64,000 nucleotides of DNA from Flavobacterium anhuiense (GTDB taxonomy: Bacteria > Bacteroidota > Bacteroidia > Flavobacteriales > Flavobacteriaceae), in assembly GCF_004151235.1 (NCBI RefSeq), contig NZ_JUIV01000010.1:1-64000 (forward strand). The letters run 5' to 3'. Positions 53,783 to 62,176 of the stretch are shown here, in pieces. The position numbers and the translations under genes were made by a program. Numbering within the stretch: position 1 is the stretch's first letter; each line of letters opens with the position of its first letter. A model generated the notes under the pieces. That model worked only from the letters and a program-made list of their open reading frames with translations, searched no databases and had not been told where the DNA came from.

Positions 53783-54550
53783 TTATTCATCGCCAGAATT
53801 CTCAATTTCAGATGGCGATTTTTTTCTAATGCTGGTATTCAGATAAAAAAACAATCGTATCGTGTGATTCATATCATATTGATATCCGGAATATTTTTGC
53901 TGATAGACATTCATATAGCCAAAATCGTAACTCCATTTCGGATTAATATTTTTTCTGATTCCGATAAAAAAGCGGTTTTGATCAAAAGTATTATAGATAA
54001 CTTCTTCCCCAAAATGCAGTAAAATTTCATCTGAAAGAACCATTTGAGGCCAAGATTTTTTATCAGAAATCCGGAAAGTAAAACTCATCAGGTAACGAAT
54101 TCTATTGGTGAAACGCCAATCGCCACTGGATCTATCATTGACGATTTTTTCCTGCCAGCGCTGTTCATTTCGCAAGCGCTGCAAAATGCTTACATTTCCA
54201 AATTTCGTATTTAATTGGGCCTGCTGATAAATTCTATTTTCATCTGAAAAAGTACTCCAGTCAGGATTTGACGGAGCAAGCCACATGTGCGCATATCCTA
54301 GATTTAAGGAAATATTTGAATTTGGAATATAGCTGATTCCACCTCTTATAAAGTAAAAACTGGGATCAGATACAAAATCATTTCGTCTAATATGAAAGTC
54401 ACCAATCACGCCCCAATGGTCTGCAAATTTGGTAACCGTGTTTATAGAAACCCAAGTTTGAAGCTGCTGGTTAATTTCTTTTTTTTGAGTTTGTCCAAAT
54501 GCATTTAAATAAAGCAAGAAAATCAGGATTCCTATAAAATAAGTCTTCAT
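53783..54550 (-). CDS. DUF2490 family outer-membrane-like protein
   Basis: Product of 255 residues. The signal peptide ends AFGQ (residue 20). About ten amphipathic beta strands follow, such as WGVIGDFHIRRNDF, ISLNLGYAHMWLAPS, NRIRYLMSFTFRI and RFFIGIRKNI. This is typical of DUF2490, a small barrel-like family common in Bacteroidota. Its tail SPSEIENSGDE is hydrophilic, and the coding end overlaps a terminator used by the opposite gene. The function is unknown. Confidence 0.85.
   Translation of the reverse strand: MKTYFIGILIFLLYLNAFGQTQKKEINQQLQTWVSINTVTKFADHWGVIGDFHIRRNDFVSDPSFYFIRGGISYIPNSNISLNLGYAHMWLAPSNPDWSTFSDENRIYQQAQLNTKFGNVSILQRLRNEQRWQEKIVNDRSSGDWRFTNRIRYLMSFTFRISDKKSWPQMVLSDEILLHFGEEVIYNTFDQNRFFIGIRKNINPKWSYDFGYMNVYQQKYSGYQYDMNHTIRLFFYLNTSIRKKSPSEIENSGDE
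53789..53826 (+). terminator. Terminator of the YheT-type gene, inside the convergent coding region
   Basis: ATCGCCA (53789-53795) and TGGCGAT (53813-53819) followed by seven T. It lies within the last codons of the DUF2490 gene. Confidence 0.65.
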
Positions 54551-54724
54551 AAAAAAGCACGATAGAAATTAATTAAAAAAGTAAATTTCTTTAAAATCGG
54601 TAATAAAGAATCAATTATTAGCGTAAAGATATTCTTTTTTAACGAGAAATTATATCGTATATTTAAGTTTTAATTTGTTTTATATCAAGTGTTTAAATGT
54701 TTTTTAAAGAGAATATTTAAACAA

Positions 54725-54766
54725 TTAAACAAGTTTTTTAATCATTTGATTAAAAAACTTGTTTAA
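54725..54766. promoter_or_regulatory. Perfect 20-bp inverted repeat, probable operator of the efflux operon
   Basis: TTAAACAAGTTTTTTAATCA (54725-54744) and its exact complement (54747-54766), 2 bp apart. The right arm contains the TTG (54759-54761) of the candidate promoter. A bound TetR dimer, or a pair of dimers, would block RNA polymerase. It has no T-run, so it is not a terminator. Confidence 0.65.
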
Positions 54767-54791
54767 GATATTTGCAAAAAACTTAACTTTG
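54759..54791 (+). promoter_or_regulatory. Candidate promoter of the tetR-efflux operon
   Basis: TTG at 54759-54761, 22 bases, TAACTTTG at 54784-54791, 17 bp before the ATG. Confidence 0.6.
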
Positions 54792-54808
54792 CCTTTAAAT
54801 TATTTAAT

Positions 54809-55435
54809 ATGAGTACTTCAGCATCTGAGAAAAAAGATTCTTCTACAGAAGAAAAGATAAAAACAGCAGCTAAAACTGTTTTTTATAAAAAAGGTTTTGC
54901 CGCAACGCGAACGAGAGATATTGCTGAGGAAGCAGGTTTGAATCTTGCTTTGCTTAATTATTATTTTAGAAGCAAGGCTAAACTTTTTGAGATCATAATG
55001 GCAGAAACTTTTGCTGGTTTTATAGGAAGTATGAAAGTGATTTTGGATGATGAGAAAACTTCTTTGGAACAAAAAGTAATAACTATTGCCGAGCGATATA
55101 TTGATTTTATCAGCGTAGAACCAGAAATTCCAACCTTTATTTTAACTGAAATCCGTAATAATCCAGAAGAACTTTTAAAAAGACTGCCGATTAAAGAAAT
55201 CGTAAATGATTCTGTTTTTATTAAACAATTTCAAGAAGCAGTTCAAAATAAAGAAATAACAGAACCTAATCCGTTGCATTTTTTGATGAATCTGTTGGGA
55301 TTGGTCGTTTTTCCATTTATAGTCAAACCCATTATTATGGGAAGCAGAAATTTGGAAACAGAACAGTTTCATGCGCTAATGCAAGAGCGTAAGAAAAAAA
55401 TTCCGATATGGATTAATATGATGTTTAAAGCCTAA
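54809..55435 (+). CDS. TetR/AcrR family regulator (CecR-like)
   Basis: Product of 208 residues. The N-terminal HTH (about 15-60) is FAATRTRDIAEEAGLNLALL followed by NYYFRSKAKLFEIIM, strongly conserved for TetR. The C-terminal ligand-binding domain is all-helical with hydrophobic patches (LLGLVVFPFIVKPII). It is the first gene of a seven-gene run encoding an efflux system, the order found for E. coli cecR-ybhGFSR. It probably represses its own operon through the palindrome upstream and releases it on binding a drug-like ligand. The ligand is not known. Confidence 0.92.
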   Translation: MSTSASEKKDSSTEEKIKTAAKTVFYKKGFAATRTRDIAEEAGLNLALLNYYFRSKAKLFEIIMAETFAGFIGSMKVILDDEKTSLEQKVITIAERYIDFISVEPEIPTFILTEIRNNPEELLKRLPIKEIVNDSVFIKQFQEAVQNKEITEPNPLHFLMNLLGLVVFPFIVKPIIMGSRNLETEQFHALMQERKKKIPIWINMMFKA

Positions 55436-55465
55436 TAGTAACCAGAAGTTTTAATTTATACTGTA

Positions 55466-56707
55466 ATGAAAAGGAAATTATACTTTAAATATATTGGAAT
55501 CTTGTCCTTTATAACAGCACAGGCACAAATCTTGACAATTGATCAAAGTTATCAGTTGGCTGTTGAGAATTATCCTTTAATCAAACAATATGAACTTATT
55601 GAAAAAAGCAAAGAATATACTTTGAGTAACGCCAATAAAGCTTATCTGCCTCAAATAAGCATAACCGCAATTGAAGGATACGTTTTTGGAGATTTTCCAA
55701 CTTTGGGAAGTTCAGGAAGCGACAGCAAATTTAAATTTATTGGTCTCGGGCAAGTCAATCAGACTATTTGGGATGGAGGCGCTACCAAAACGCAGAAAAA
55801 GATTATTGAAGCATCTTCAAACGCAGATAAGGCTTCTGTAGAAGTCTCGCTTTACGATTTACGTTCTCGTGTAAATCAGCTTTATTTTGGAGTATTGCTT
55901 ATTGACGAGCAATTGAAACAGCTTCAGATACAAAATGCCATTATTGCCAATAATATTGATAAGGTTAAAAAACTTCATGAAAATGGTTTGGCCTATAAAA
56001 CGGATGTTGACGAAATGAAAGCCGAACAGCTGAATCTTAGCAGACAGAAAAAAGACTTTGAGTATACTAAAGCAGGTTACCAAACGATGCTTTCTTATTT
56101 GATAGGCAAAAACGTCAGTCAAGAAAAATTTGGTAAACCTTTCAATTCTTCTAGTCTCGACACCATTATCAAACGTCCCGAACAACAGCTTTTTGCCAGT
56201 CAGCGGAATTTGGTAAATGCACAATCCGAAATGCAAAAAGTCAGTCTTATGCCTAAAGTTGGCTTACTGGGCGCAGGCGTAGTTTTGGCACCAGGAATTA
56301 ATTTAGGAACTAATAAAATTTCTACCGTTGGAGTTGCTGGAGTAAGTGTTGGATGGGATATAAAGGGATTATATAAAAATTCAAACGAAAAACATCTGAC
56401 TCAGCAGAATTTGAAAAAAATAGATGTTCAGGAAGAGACATTTTTATTTAATACCAGATTTCAAATGAATCAAAAAACGGCTGATATAGAACGACAGAAA
56501 GCCATTTTGAAAGATGATGATGAAATTGTAAAACTTCGTCAGACTATTCGCGAAGGATATCAGCTGAAATACGACACTGGCGCTGGCCCGCTAATCGATT
56601 TATTGAATGCGACAGAAAAAGAAGGAAATGCACGAGCGGAAAAAGCTCTGCACGAAATTCAATTGCTTATGGCAGAATACGAGTATCAAACAATCAAAGG
56701 AAATTAA
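55466..56707 (+). CDS. TolC family outer-membrane efflux protein
   Basis: Product of 413 residues. The signal peptide ends AQAQ (about 21). TolC-like helical repeats follow: LTIDQSYQLAVENYPLIKQYE at the start, NQTIWDGGATKTQKKI, DLRSRVNQLYFGVLLIDEQL and the second-half IREGYQLKYDTGAGPLIDLL. The conserved turn is GLAYKTDVDEMKAEQL. It forms the outer-membrane duct for the downstream ABC transporter. It starts 30 bp after tetR. It is short for the family, which is common in Bacteroidota. Confidence 0.92.
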   Translation: MKRKLYFKYIGILSFITAQAQILTIDQSYQLAVENYPLIKQYELIEKSKEYTLSNANKAYLPQISITAIEGYVFGDFPTLGSSGSDSKFKFIGLGQVNQTIWDGGATKTQKKIIEASSNADKASVEVSLYDLRSRVNQLYFGVLLIDEQLKQLQIQNAIIANNIDKVKKLHENGLAYKTDVDEMKAEQLNLSRQKKDFEYTKAGYQTMLSYLIGKNVSQEKFGKPFNSSSLDTIIKRPEQQLFASQRNLVNAQSEMQKVSLMPKVGLLGAGVVLAPGINLGTNKISTVGVAGVSVGWDIKGLYKNSNEKHLTQQNLKKIDVQEETFLFNTRFQMNQKTADIERQKAILKDDDEIVKLRQTIREGYQLKYDTGAGPLIDLLNATEKEGNARAEKALHEIQLLMAEYEYQTIKGN

Positions 56708-56718
56708 TACTAAACACT

Positions 56719-57621
56719 ATGAAAAAGATAAAGCTTTTATATTTTTTTATTCCAGCAATATTCATGTTTTCATGCAATAATAAAGAAAATGATTTTGATG
56801 CTTCGGGATCTTTTGAAGCTGTTGAAACCATTTTGTCAGCAGAAGCAAACGGTCAGATTTTGCAATTGAATGTAGAAGAAGGCCAGCAATTAGAAGCAGG
56901 ACAAAAAGTGGGTTTTATAGACAGTACACAGCTTGCTATAAATAAAATGCAATTGCGCCAGAATGAAAAAGCAATTTTAAGCGGAAGACCACAAATACAA
57001 ATTCAGACTGAAAGTTTAAAAAGACAGCTTGACAATGCCATTTTAGACCGTAACAGAACTGAAAAATTGGTGAAAGGCGGAGTAGCTTCTCAAAAGCAAT
57101 TGGATGATATAAACTCTAAAGTAGCCGCTTTGCAAGCGCAAATAAACGCGCAGAAAAGTTCTCTCGAAACTACAAATGAAAATTTGACTCAGCAAGGAAA
57201 TACGGTTGGAGTTCAGCTAAAAGGAATTGAAGATCAATTGAGCAAAAGCGTAATTGTAAATCCGATAAAAGGAACCGTTTTGGCAAAATATGCGGAGCAG
57301 TATGAAATGGCTGTAATTGGAAAACCGTTATACAAAATTGCCAATTTGGAAACACTCGACTTGAGAGCATATATTACGGGAACCCAATTGCCACAAATTA
57401 AAATTGGACAGCAAGTTAAAGTGCGAATTGATAAAGGAGAAAAGAAATACAAAGAATATCAAGGTACAATTGCATGGATTTCAAACAAATCTGAGTTTTC
57501 GCCAAAAACAATTCCGACCAAAGACGAACGAGCTAATTTAGTTTACGCCATAAAAGTAAGAGTGAAAAATGATGGTTATCTAAAAATTGGAATGTACGGA
57601 GAAGTGCTTTGGTCAAAATAA
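56719..57621 (+). CDS. HlyD/YbhG-type periplasmic adaptor, lipoprotein
   Basis: Product of 300 residues. Lipobox MFSC (cysteine near residue 19). The lipoyl-like segment is ETILSAEANGQILQLNVEEG, followed by a coiled-coil hairpin (about 80-170, rich in Q, L and K), and the return lipoyl half IVNPIKGTVLAKYAEQYEMA. The beta-barrel domain follows. It bridges the inner-membrane permease and TolC protein. It lies 11 bp after the tolC-like gene. Confidence 0.92.
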   Translation: MKKIKLLYFFIPAIFMFSCNNKENDFDASGSFEAVETILSAEANGQILQLNVEEGQQLEAGQKVGFIDSTQLAINKMQLRQNEKAILSGRPQIQIQTESLKRQLDNAILDRNRTEKLVKGGVASQKQLDDINSKVAALQAQINAQKSSLETTNENLTQQGNTVGVQLKGIEDQLSKSVIVNPIKGTVLAKYAEQYEMAVIGKPLYKIANLETLDLRAYITGTQLPQIKIGQQVKVRIDKGEKKYKEYQGTIAWISNKSEFSPKTIPTKDERANLVYAIKVRVKNDGYLKIGMYGEVLWSK

Positions 57622-57632
57622 AACAATAGTTT

Positions 57633-58583
57633 ATGCCTGCAGTTGCATTAAAAAATATTACTAAAAAATATGGTGATTTTGTCGCTGTAGATGAGGTGTC
57701 TTTTGAGGTTCAGAAAGGAGAGCTTTTTGGATTAATTGGTCCCGATGGTGCTGGAAAAACGTCGATTTTTAGAATCTTAACGACATTGCTTTTGGCGGAA
57801 GGAGGAATTGCAACTGTTGAAGGACATGATGTTGCAAAAGAGTTTCAGGAAATTAGAAATAAAGTAGGCTATATGCCTGGAAAATTCTCCTTGTATCAGG
57901 ATTTGACAGTAAAAGAAAATCTCGAGTTTTTTGCTACTATTTTCGGAACTACAATTGAAGAAAATTATGATTTGATTAAAGATATTTACGATCAGATAAA
58001 ACCTTTTAACGACAGACGTGCCGGAAAACTTTCGGGTGGAATGAAGCAAAAATTGGCTTTGTGCTGCGCATTGATTCATAAACCTGAGATTTTATTTTTG
58101 GACGAGCCTACTACTGGTGTAGATGTGGTTTCTCGAAGCGAATTTTGGGAAATGCTGGCAAAACTTAAAAAGCAAAATATCACAATCGTAGTTTCGACTC
58201 CTTACATGGATGAAGCAAAATTATGCGATCGGATTGCGCTTATCCAAAACGGAAAAATAATGACAGTTGACGAGCCACAGCAAATTATAAACAGTTTTCC
58301 TAAACCGCTTTTTGCTGTAAAAGCAAAGAATATTTATAAGCTTCTGCAAAATCTAAGAACTGAAAAAGAAGTTGAAAACTGTGATGCATTTGGAGAATTT
58401 CTTCATCTTACATTGACTTCAGAACTTGCGGATGAAGAGAAAGTTAGAACTATCGCTCAAAAATACAATCCCGAAGATTTAGAAGTAAAAAAAATAGAAC
58501 CAACAATTGAAGACAGTTTTATTCACCTAATGCGAGAACAAAACGATTCTAGAGAACCAAAAGAAATGCTGGATGGAAAATAA
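57633..58583 (+). CDS. ABC transporter ATPase, first of a pair (YbhF N-half-like)
   Basis: Product of 316 residues. Walker A GPDGAGKTS (36-44), signature LSGGMKQK (133-140), Walker B ILFLDEP (153-159). The switch-loop histidine is replaced by proline: VVSTPYMDEA with P190. This half therefore probably contributes a weakly active site. E. coli YbhF is one chain with two ATPase domains; here the two are separate genes. The C-terminal 80 residues after the core are of the DUF4162-like kind. It overlaps the next gene by 11 bp. Confidence 0.92.
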   Translation: MPAVALKNITKKYGDFVAVDEVSFEVQKGELFGLIGPDGAGKTSIFRILTTLLLAEGGIATVEGHDVAKEFQEIRNKVGYMPGKFSLYQDLTVKENLEFFATIFGTTIEENYDLIKDIYDQIKPFNDRRAGKLSGGMKQKLALCCALIHKPEILFLDEPTTGVDVVSRSEFWEMLAKLKKQNITIVVSTPYMDEAKLCDRIALIQNGKIMTVDEPQQIINSFPKPLFAVKAKNIYKLLQNLRTEKEVENCDAFGEFLHLTLTSELADEEKVRTIAQKYNPEDLEVKKIEPTIEDSFIHLMREQNDSREPKEMLDGK

Positions 58584-59316
58584 AGCTATAATTTGTAAAG
58601 ATCTAACCAAACAGTTTGGCGATTTCAAAGCGGTTGATAAAATTAGCTTTGAAGTGAGCGAAGGCGAGATTTTTGGCTTTTTGGGCGCTAATGGAGCTGG
58701 AAAAACAACAGCAATGCGAATTCTCTGCGGACTTTCTTTACCTACTTCGGGAGAAGCTAGCGTAGCCGGTTTTGATGTGTATCGACAGCAGGAAAAAATC
58801 AAGAAGAATATTGGTTATATGAGTCAGAAGTTTTCGTTGTATGATAATCTGACCATTTTGGAAAATATTGAGTTTTTTGCAGGTGTTTATGGCGTTTCAA
58901 GACCCGAAATTAAAGAAAGAAGTAAGGATTTGATTTTGACTTTAGGTTTAGAAAAAGAAGCTAAAAAACTGGTTGGAGGATTGCCATTAGGATGGAAACA
59001 GAAATTGGCTTTTTCTGTTGCCGTATTTCATCGGCCTAAAATTGTTTTTCTAGACGAACCTACAGGCGGTGTTGACCCAATAACGAGACGCCAATTTTGG
59101 GAAATGATTTATCAGGCAGCAGCAGACGGAATTACGGTTTTTGTCACCACACATTATATGGACGAAGCCGAATATTGCGACCGAATCAGTATTATGGTTG
59201 ATGGACGCATGGCTGCAATAGATTCTCCTTCGGCATTAAAAAAACGCTTCAATGCCGTTTCTATGGATGAGGTTTTTTATGAACTGGCGCGAAATGCCAA
59301 AAGAACATCAGATTAG
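58573..59316 (+). CDS. ABC transporter ATPase, second of a pair (YbhF C-half-like)
   Basis: Product of 247 residues. Walker A GANGAGKTT (38-46), Walker B IVFLDEP (157-163), intact switch histidine H194 in VTTHYMDEA. The signature loop is unusual: LPLGWKQK (137-144) in place of LSGGxxQR. Together with the proline in the partner, the two ATPases are degenerate in complementary ways, so the heterodimer would have unequal nucleotide sites. The start overlaps the end of the first ATPase gene; the permease gene begins 1 bp after. Confidence 0.92.
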   Translation: MENKAIICKDLTKQFGDFKAVDKISFEVSEGEIFGFLGANGAGKTTAMRILCGLSLPTSGEASVAGFDVYRQQEKIKKNIGYMSQKFSLYDNLTILENIEFFAGVYGVSRPEIKERSKDLILTLGLEKEAKKLVGGLPLGWKQKLAFSVAVFHRPKIVFLDEPTGGVDPITRRQFWEMIYQAAADGITVFVTTHYMDEAEYCDRISIMVDGRMAAIDSPSALKKRFNAVSMDEVFYELARNAKRTSD

Positions 59317-59317
59317 T

Positions 59318-60424
59318 ATGAAAAGATTACTGGCTTTTATTCGGAAAGAATTTTATCATGTTTTCAGAGACAAAAGAACGTTATTGATTCTCTTTGGACT
59401 TCCTGTTGCGCAGATTGTTCTTTTTGGTTTTGCATTGAGCAGCGAGGTCAAAAATATCGGAATTGCCATTCAGGATAATTCGCACGATATTCATACCGAG
59501 AAAATGATACAACAGATACAGTCTAGTTCTTATTTTCATGTTGAAAATCCGATTTTGAATTACCATGATATTGAAAACAGATTTAAAGATGGAAGTATTA
59601 AATGTGCCGTTATTTTTCCGTCTAATTTTGGTTCTGATGTGCAACGTCTCGGAGGGGCAAAAATTCAGGTAATTGCAGATGCATCAGATCCTAATACGGC
59701 AACAATTGTGACCAATTATTTAAACGCAATTGTTAGAGATTATCAGCAGGAATTAAATCCGTCTGCGAAGTTAAATTATCAAATAATTCCAGAATTAAGA
59801 CAGCTTTATAATGAAGAGCAAAACGGTTCGCTCAATTTTATTCCAGGCGTAATTGCCTTGATTTTTATGATTGTCAGTACAGCTTTGACTTCTGTTTCTG
59901 TTGTGCGCGAAAAAGAGCTCGGAACCATGGAAATTTTGCTTGTATCGCCTTTCAAGCCCATCATGGTTTTAATTGCAAAAGCAATTCCGTTTTTAGTGCT
60001 TTCCATAATCAACTTTATCATTATTATATTTCTTTCAGTATATCTGCTTGATGTTGAGATTAAAGGGAGTTTTCTGCTTCTTTTTGCAGAAAGTATTTTG
60101 TTCATTATCACTTGTCTTTCTCTTGGTTTGTTGATTTCAAATGTTACCAATTCGCAACAAACTGCGATGCTTATATCGATGATGGGAATGATGGTGCCGA
60201 CTTTGATTCTGACTGGTTTTATGTTTCCAATCGAAAATATGCCTTGGATATTTCAAGCGATTTCTCATTTAATTCCGTCGCATTATTATTACATCATTGT
60301 AAAAGCTGTAATGCTCAAAGGTTTGGGGTTTTCATACATCTGGAAAGAAACTCTAATATTGGCAGTAATGACCGTTTTATTGCTTACGATCTCTTTGAAA
60401 AAATTTAAAATTAGATTGTCATGA
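59318..60424 (+). CDS. ABC-2 type permease, first (YbhS-like)
   Basis: Product of 368 residues from the ATG at 59318 (MKRLLAFIRKEFYHVFRDKR), which follows the upstream stop directly; earlier in-frame starts lie inside the ATPase gene. One N-terminal helix, a periplasmic domain of about 140 residues, then five helices. EKELGTMEILLVSPFKP (about residue 195) is the coupling motif of the ABC-2 family. It overlaps the second permease gene by 4 bp (ATGA). Substrates of such systems include drugs and cations. Confidence 0.92.
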   Translation: MKRLLAFIRKEFYHVFRDKRTLLILFGLPVAQIVLFGFALSSEVKNIGIAIQDNSHDIHTEKMIQQIQSSSYFHVENPILNYHDIENRFKDGSIKCAVIFPSNFGSDVQRLGGAKIQVIADASDPNTATIVTNYLNAIVRDYQQELNPSAKLNYQIIPELRQLYNEEQNGSLNFIPGVIALIFMIVSTALTSVSVVREKELGTMEILLVSPFKPIMVLIAKAIPFLVLSIINFIIIIFLSVYLLDVEIKGSFLLLFAESILFIITCLSLGLLISNVTNSQQTAMLISMMGMMVPTLILTGFMFPIENMPWIFQAISHLIPSHYYYIIVKAVMLKGLGFSYIWKETLILAVMTVLLLTISLKKFKIRLS

Positions 60425-61545
60425 AAGTGCTGCGTTTTATATTACAGAAAGAATTTCGACAAATCTTTAGAGATAAAACCATATTGGCCATGATGTTTTT
60501 TGTGCCGACAATACAGCTCATCATTTTACCGCTTGCCGCTAATTTTGAAGTAAAAAGTGTAAACATTGTTTATGTAGATCACGATCACAGTTCGTATTCA
60601 CAAAAATTAATCAATAAAATAGGCTCTTCGGGATACTTTCATATTGTAGGAGCTCCAGCATCGTATTGGGAAGGCATGAAGTTCATTGAAACGGGAGATG
60701 CCGATTTAATTTTAGAAGTTCCTTCTGGATTTGAACGAAACTTGGTAAGAGAAGGCAGCCAGAAAGTAAATATGGCTGCAGACGCCATTAACGGAACCAA
60801 ATCAAATATTGGAAATGCTTATTTGAATGTTGTGCTGGCAGATTTTAGTAATGATTTGGATATAAGGTTTAAAATGCCGCCACAATCGGCTTCTGTTTCG
60901 CCATCCTTAATTACTTTAAATAGCACAAATTGGTACAATCCGAGATCGGAATATAAATATTATATGGTTCCAGGAATTCTAGTTTTATTACTCACTTTAA
61001 TTGGTGGATTTATTACGGCATTAAATATTGTAAAAGAAAAAGAAATTGGTACAATTGAACAGATTAATGTAACGCCAATTCAGAAATGGCAATTTATTTT
61101 AGGAAAACTTATTCCTTTTTGGATTGTCGGAATGATTGTATTTACAGTTGGCCTTATTGTAATGTACTTGATTTATGGAATATTTCCACAAGGCAGTTTC
61201 TTAGTGTTGTATCTTTTTGCAGGAGTTTATCTGACTGCTTTATTAGGATTAGGGCTTTTGATTTCGACATTTGCCGATACACAATTGCAAGCTATGTTTA
61301 TTGCTTTTTTCTTTATGATGATTTTTATGCTGATGAGCGGTTTCTTTACCAGTACCGACAGCATGCCGAATTGGGCAAGAACCATTTCAGAATTTACACC
61401 TGTAACGCATTTTATAAAAGTGGTTCGGCTTATTGTTCTAAAAGGAAGCGGTCTGCAAGAAGTTGGAAGAGAGCTTTTATACTTATTTATTTTTGCTATT
61501 GTTTTGAATTCGTTGGCGATTTATAATTATAGAAAAACAAGTTAA
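60421..61545 (+). CDS. ABC-2 type permease, second (YbhR-like)
   Basis: Product of 374 residues with the same topology as the first: N-terminal helix (LAMMFFVPTIQLIILPLA), periplasmic domain, and five C-terminal helices, with the motif EKEIGTIEQINVTPIQKW. It is the last gene of the efflux operon and is followed by a long gap with repeats but no strong hairpin terminator. It would pair with the first permease to form the heterodimeric channel. Confidence 0.92.
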   Translation: MKVLRFILQKEFRQIFRDKTILAMMFFVPTIQLIILPLAANFEVKSVNIVYVDHDHSSYSQKLINKIGSSGYFHIVGAPASYWEGMKFIETGDADLILEVPSGFERNLVREGSQKVNMAADAINGTKSNIGNAYLNVVLADFSNDLDIRFKMPPQSASVSPSLITLNSTNWYNPRSEYKYYMVPGILVLLLTLIGGFITALNIVKEKEIGTIEQINVTPIQKWQFILGKLIPFWIVGMIVFTVGLIVMYLIYGIFPQGSFLVLYLFAGVYLTALLGLGLLISTFADTQLQAMFIAFFFMMIFMLMSGFFTSTDSMPNWARTISEFTPVTHFIKVVRLIVLKGSGLQEVGRELLYLFIFAIVLNSLAIYNYRKTS

Positions 61546-61580
61546 TAGAAAGATGCCGATTACGCAATGATAGGCAATGA

Positions 61581-61740
61581 TAGCGCGGATTTGCAATCCG
61601 TGCCCACAAAGATTGGTTAGTTTAGTCTCTTTGTAAATATAAAAAAGTGTATTATTTTGTGAATTTTTGCCTTAATGATTTGTTTTTGTTTCTTATTGTT
61701 GCGGGCACGTACACGGATTGCGAGTCCGTGCTAACGGCAC
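61581..61740. repeat. Palindromic repeats (GCACGGATT...AATCCGTGC type)
   Basis: CGGATTTGCAATCCG at about 61586-61600 and CACGGATTGCGAGTCCGTG at about 61712-61730 are each palindromic. The flanking TGCCC and GGGCA make them face each other as an inverted pair. They resemble REP sequences associated with REP-linked transposases, though no transposase gene is present here. Confidence 0.6.
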
Positions 61741-62176
61741 TAATAGTTTTAGTTTGGCTATGCTGGTATATCCCTATTTATTATATTTAATCCACAAAAT
61801 AGTAGAATGAGAAGGGGCTTCTGTTTCCTTTTGAAATTTAAATAAACGACATTAAAAGCTTATTTTCTTCGCTAATATACTTTGACTTAATTTCTCGTGT
61901 TTTATTTTTAAGATCTAAAAAAAAAAAGTAAAGTGTTGTTATATAAAGTGTTATAGGAAATGCAATAAAAAGTATTATGATAAAAAATATTGAAATAATA
62001 TTTTTTTGATTTTAATTTGTAATGAAAAAGCGGTAAATTTTAGTGTATATTGCTGTTTTTTAGTGTGTTATGTTTTTGTGTTTAAGTGTTGTTATATTGT
62101 AGTACGGAAAACCGTATTTAAATCATAATTAAAAAGACTACTTTTGCTTTTTTTAACATGGAAATAATTACATCTT
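61741..62176. other. AT-rich gap before the FN3 gene
   Basis: No gene found. It contains a short inverted repeat TACGG-aaaa-CCGTA (62103-62116) just upstream of a -7 box at 62139-62146, and otherwise very AT-rich sequence. Confidence 0.5.
62139..62146 (+). promoter_or_regulatory. Candidate -7 box of the FN3 protein gene
   Basis: TACTTTTG, identical to the rnpB -7 box, 30 bp before the ATG at 62177. No TTG at ideal spacing. Confidence 0.5.

Noticed and set aside
59252-59317. Earlier start for the first permease
   Set aside because: The extra 22 residues lie within the ATPase gene in another frame and precede a normal ABC-2 N-terminus at 59318.
61086-61526. 146-codon plus-strand frame
   Set aside because: Alternate frame of the second ABC-2 permease; cysteine- and aromatic-rich noise.
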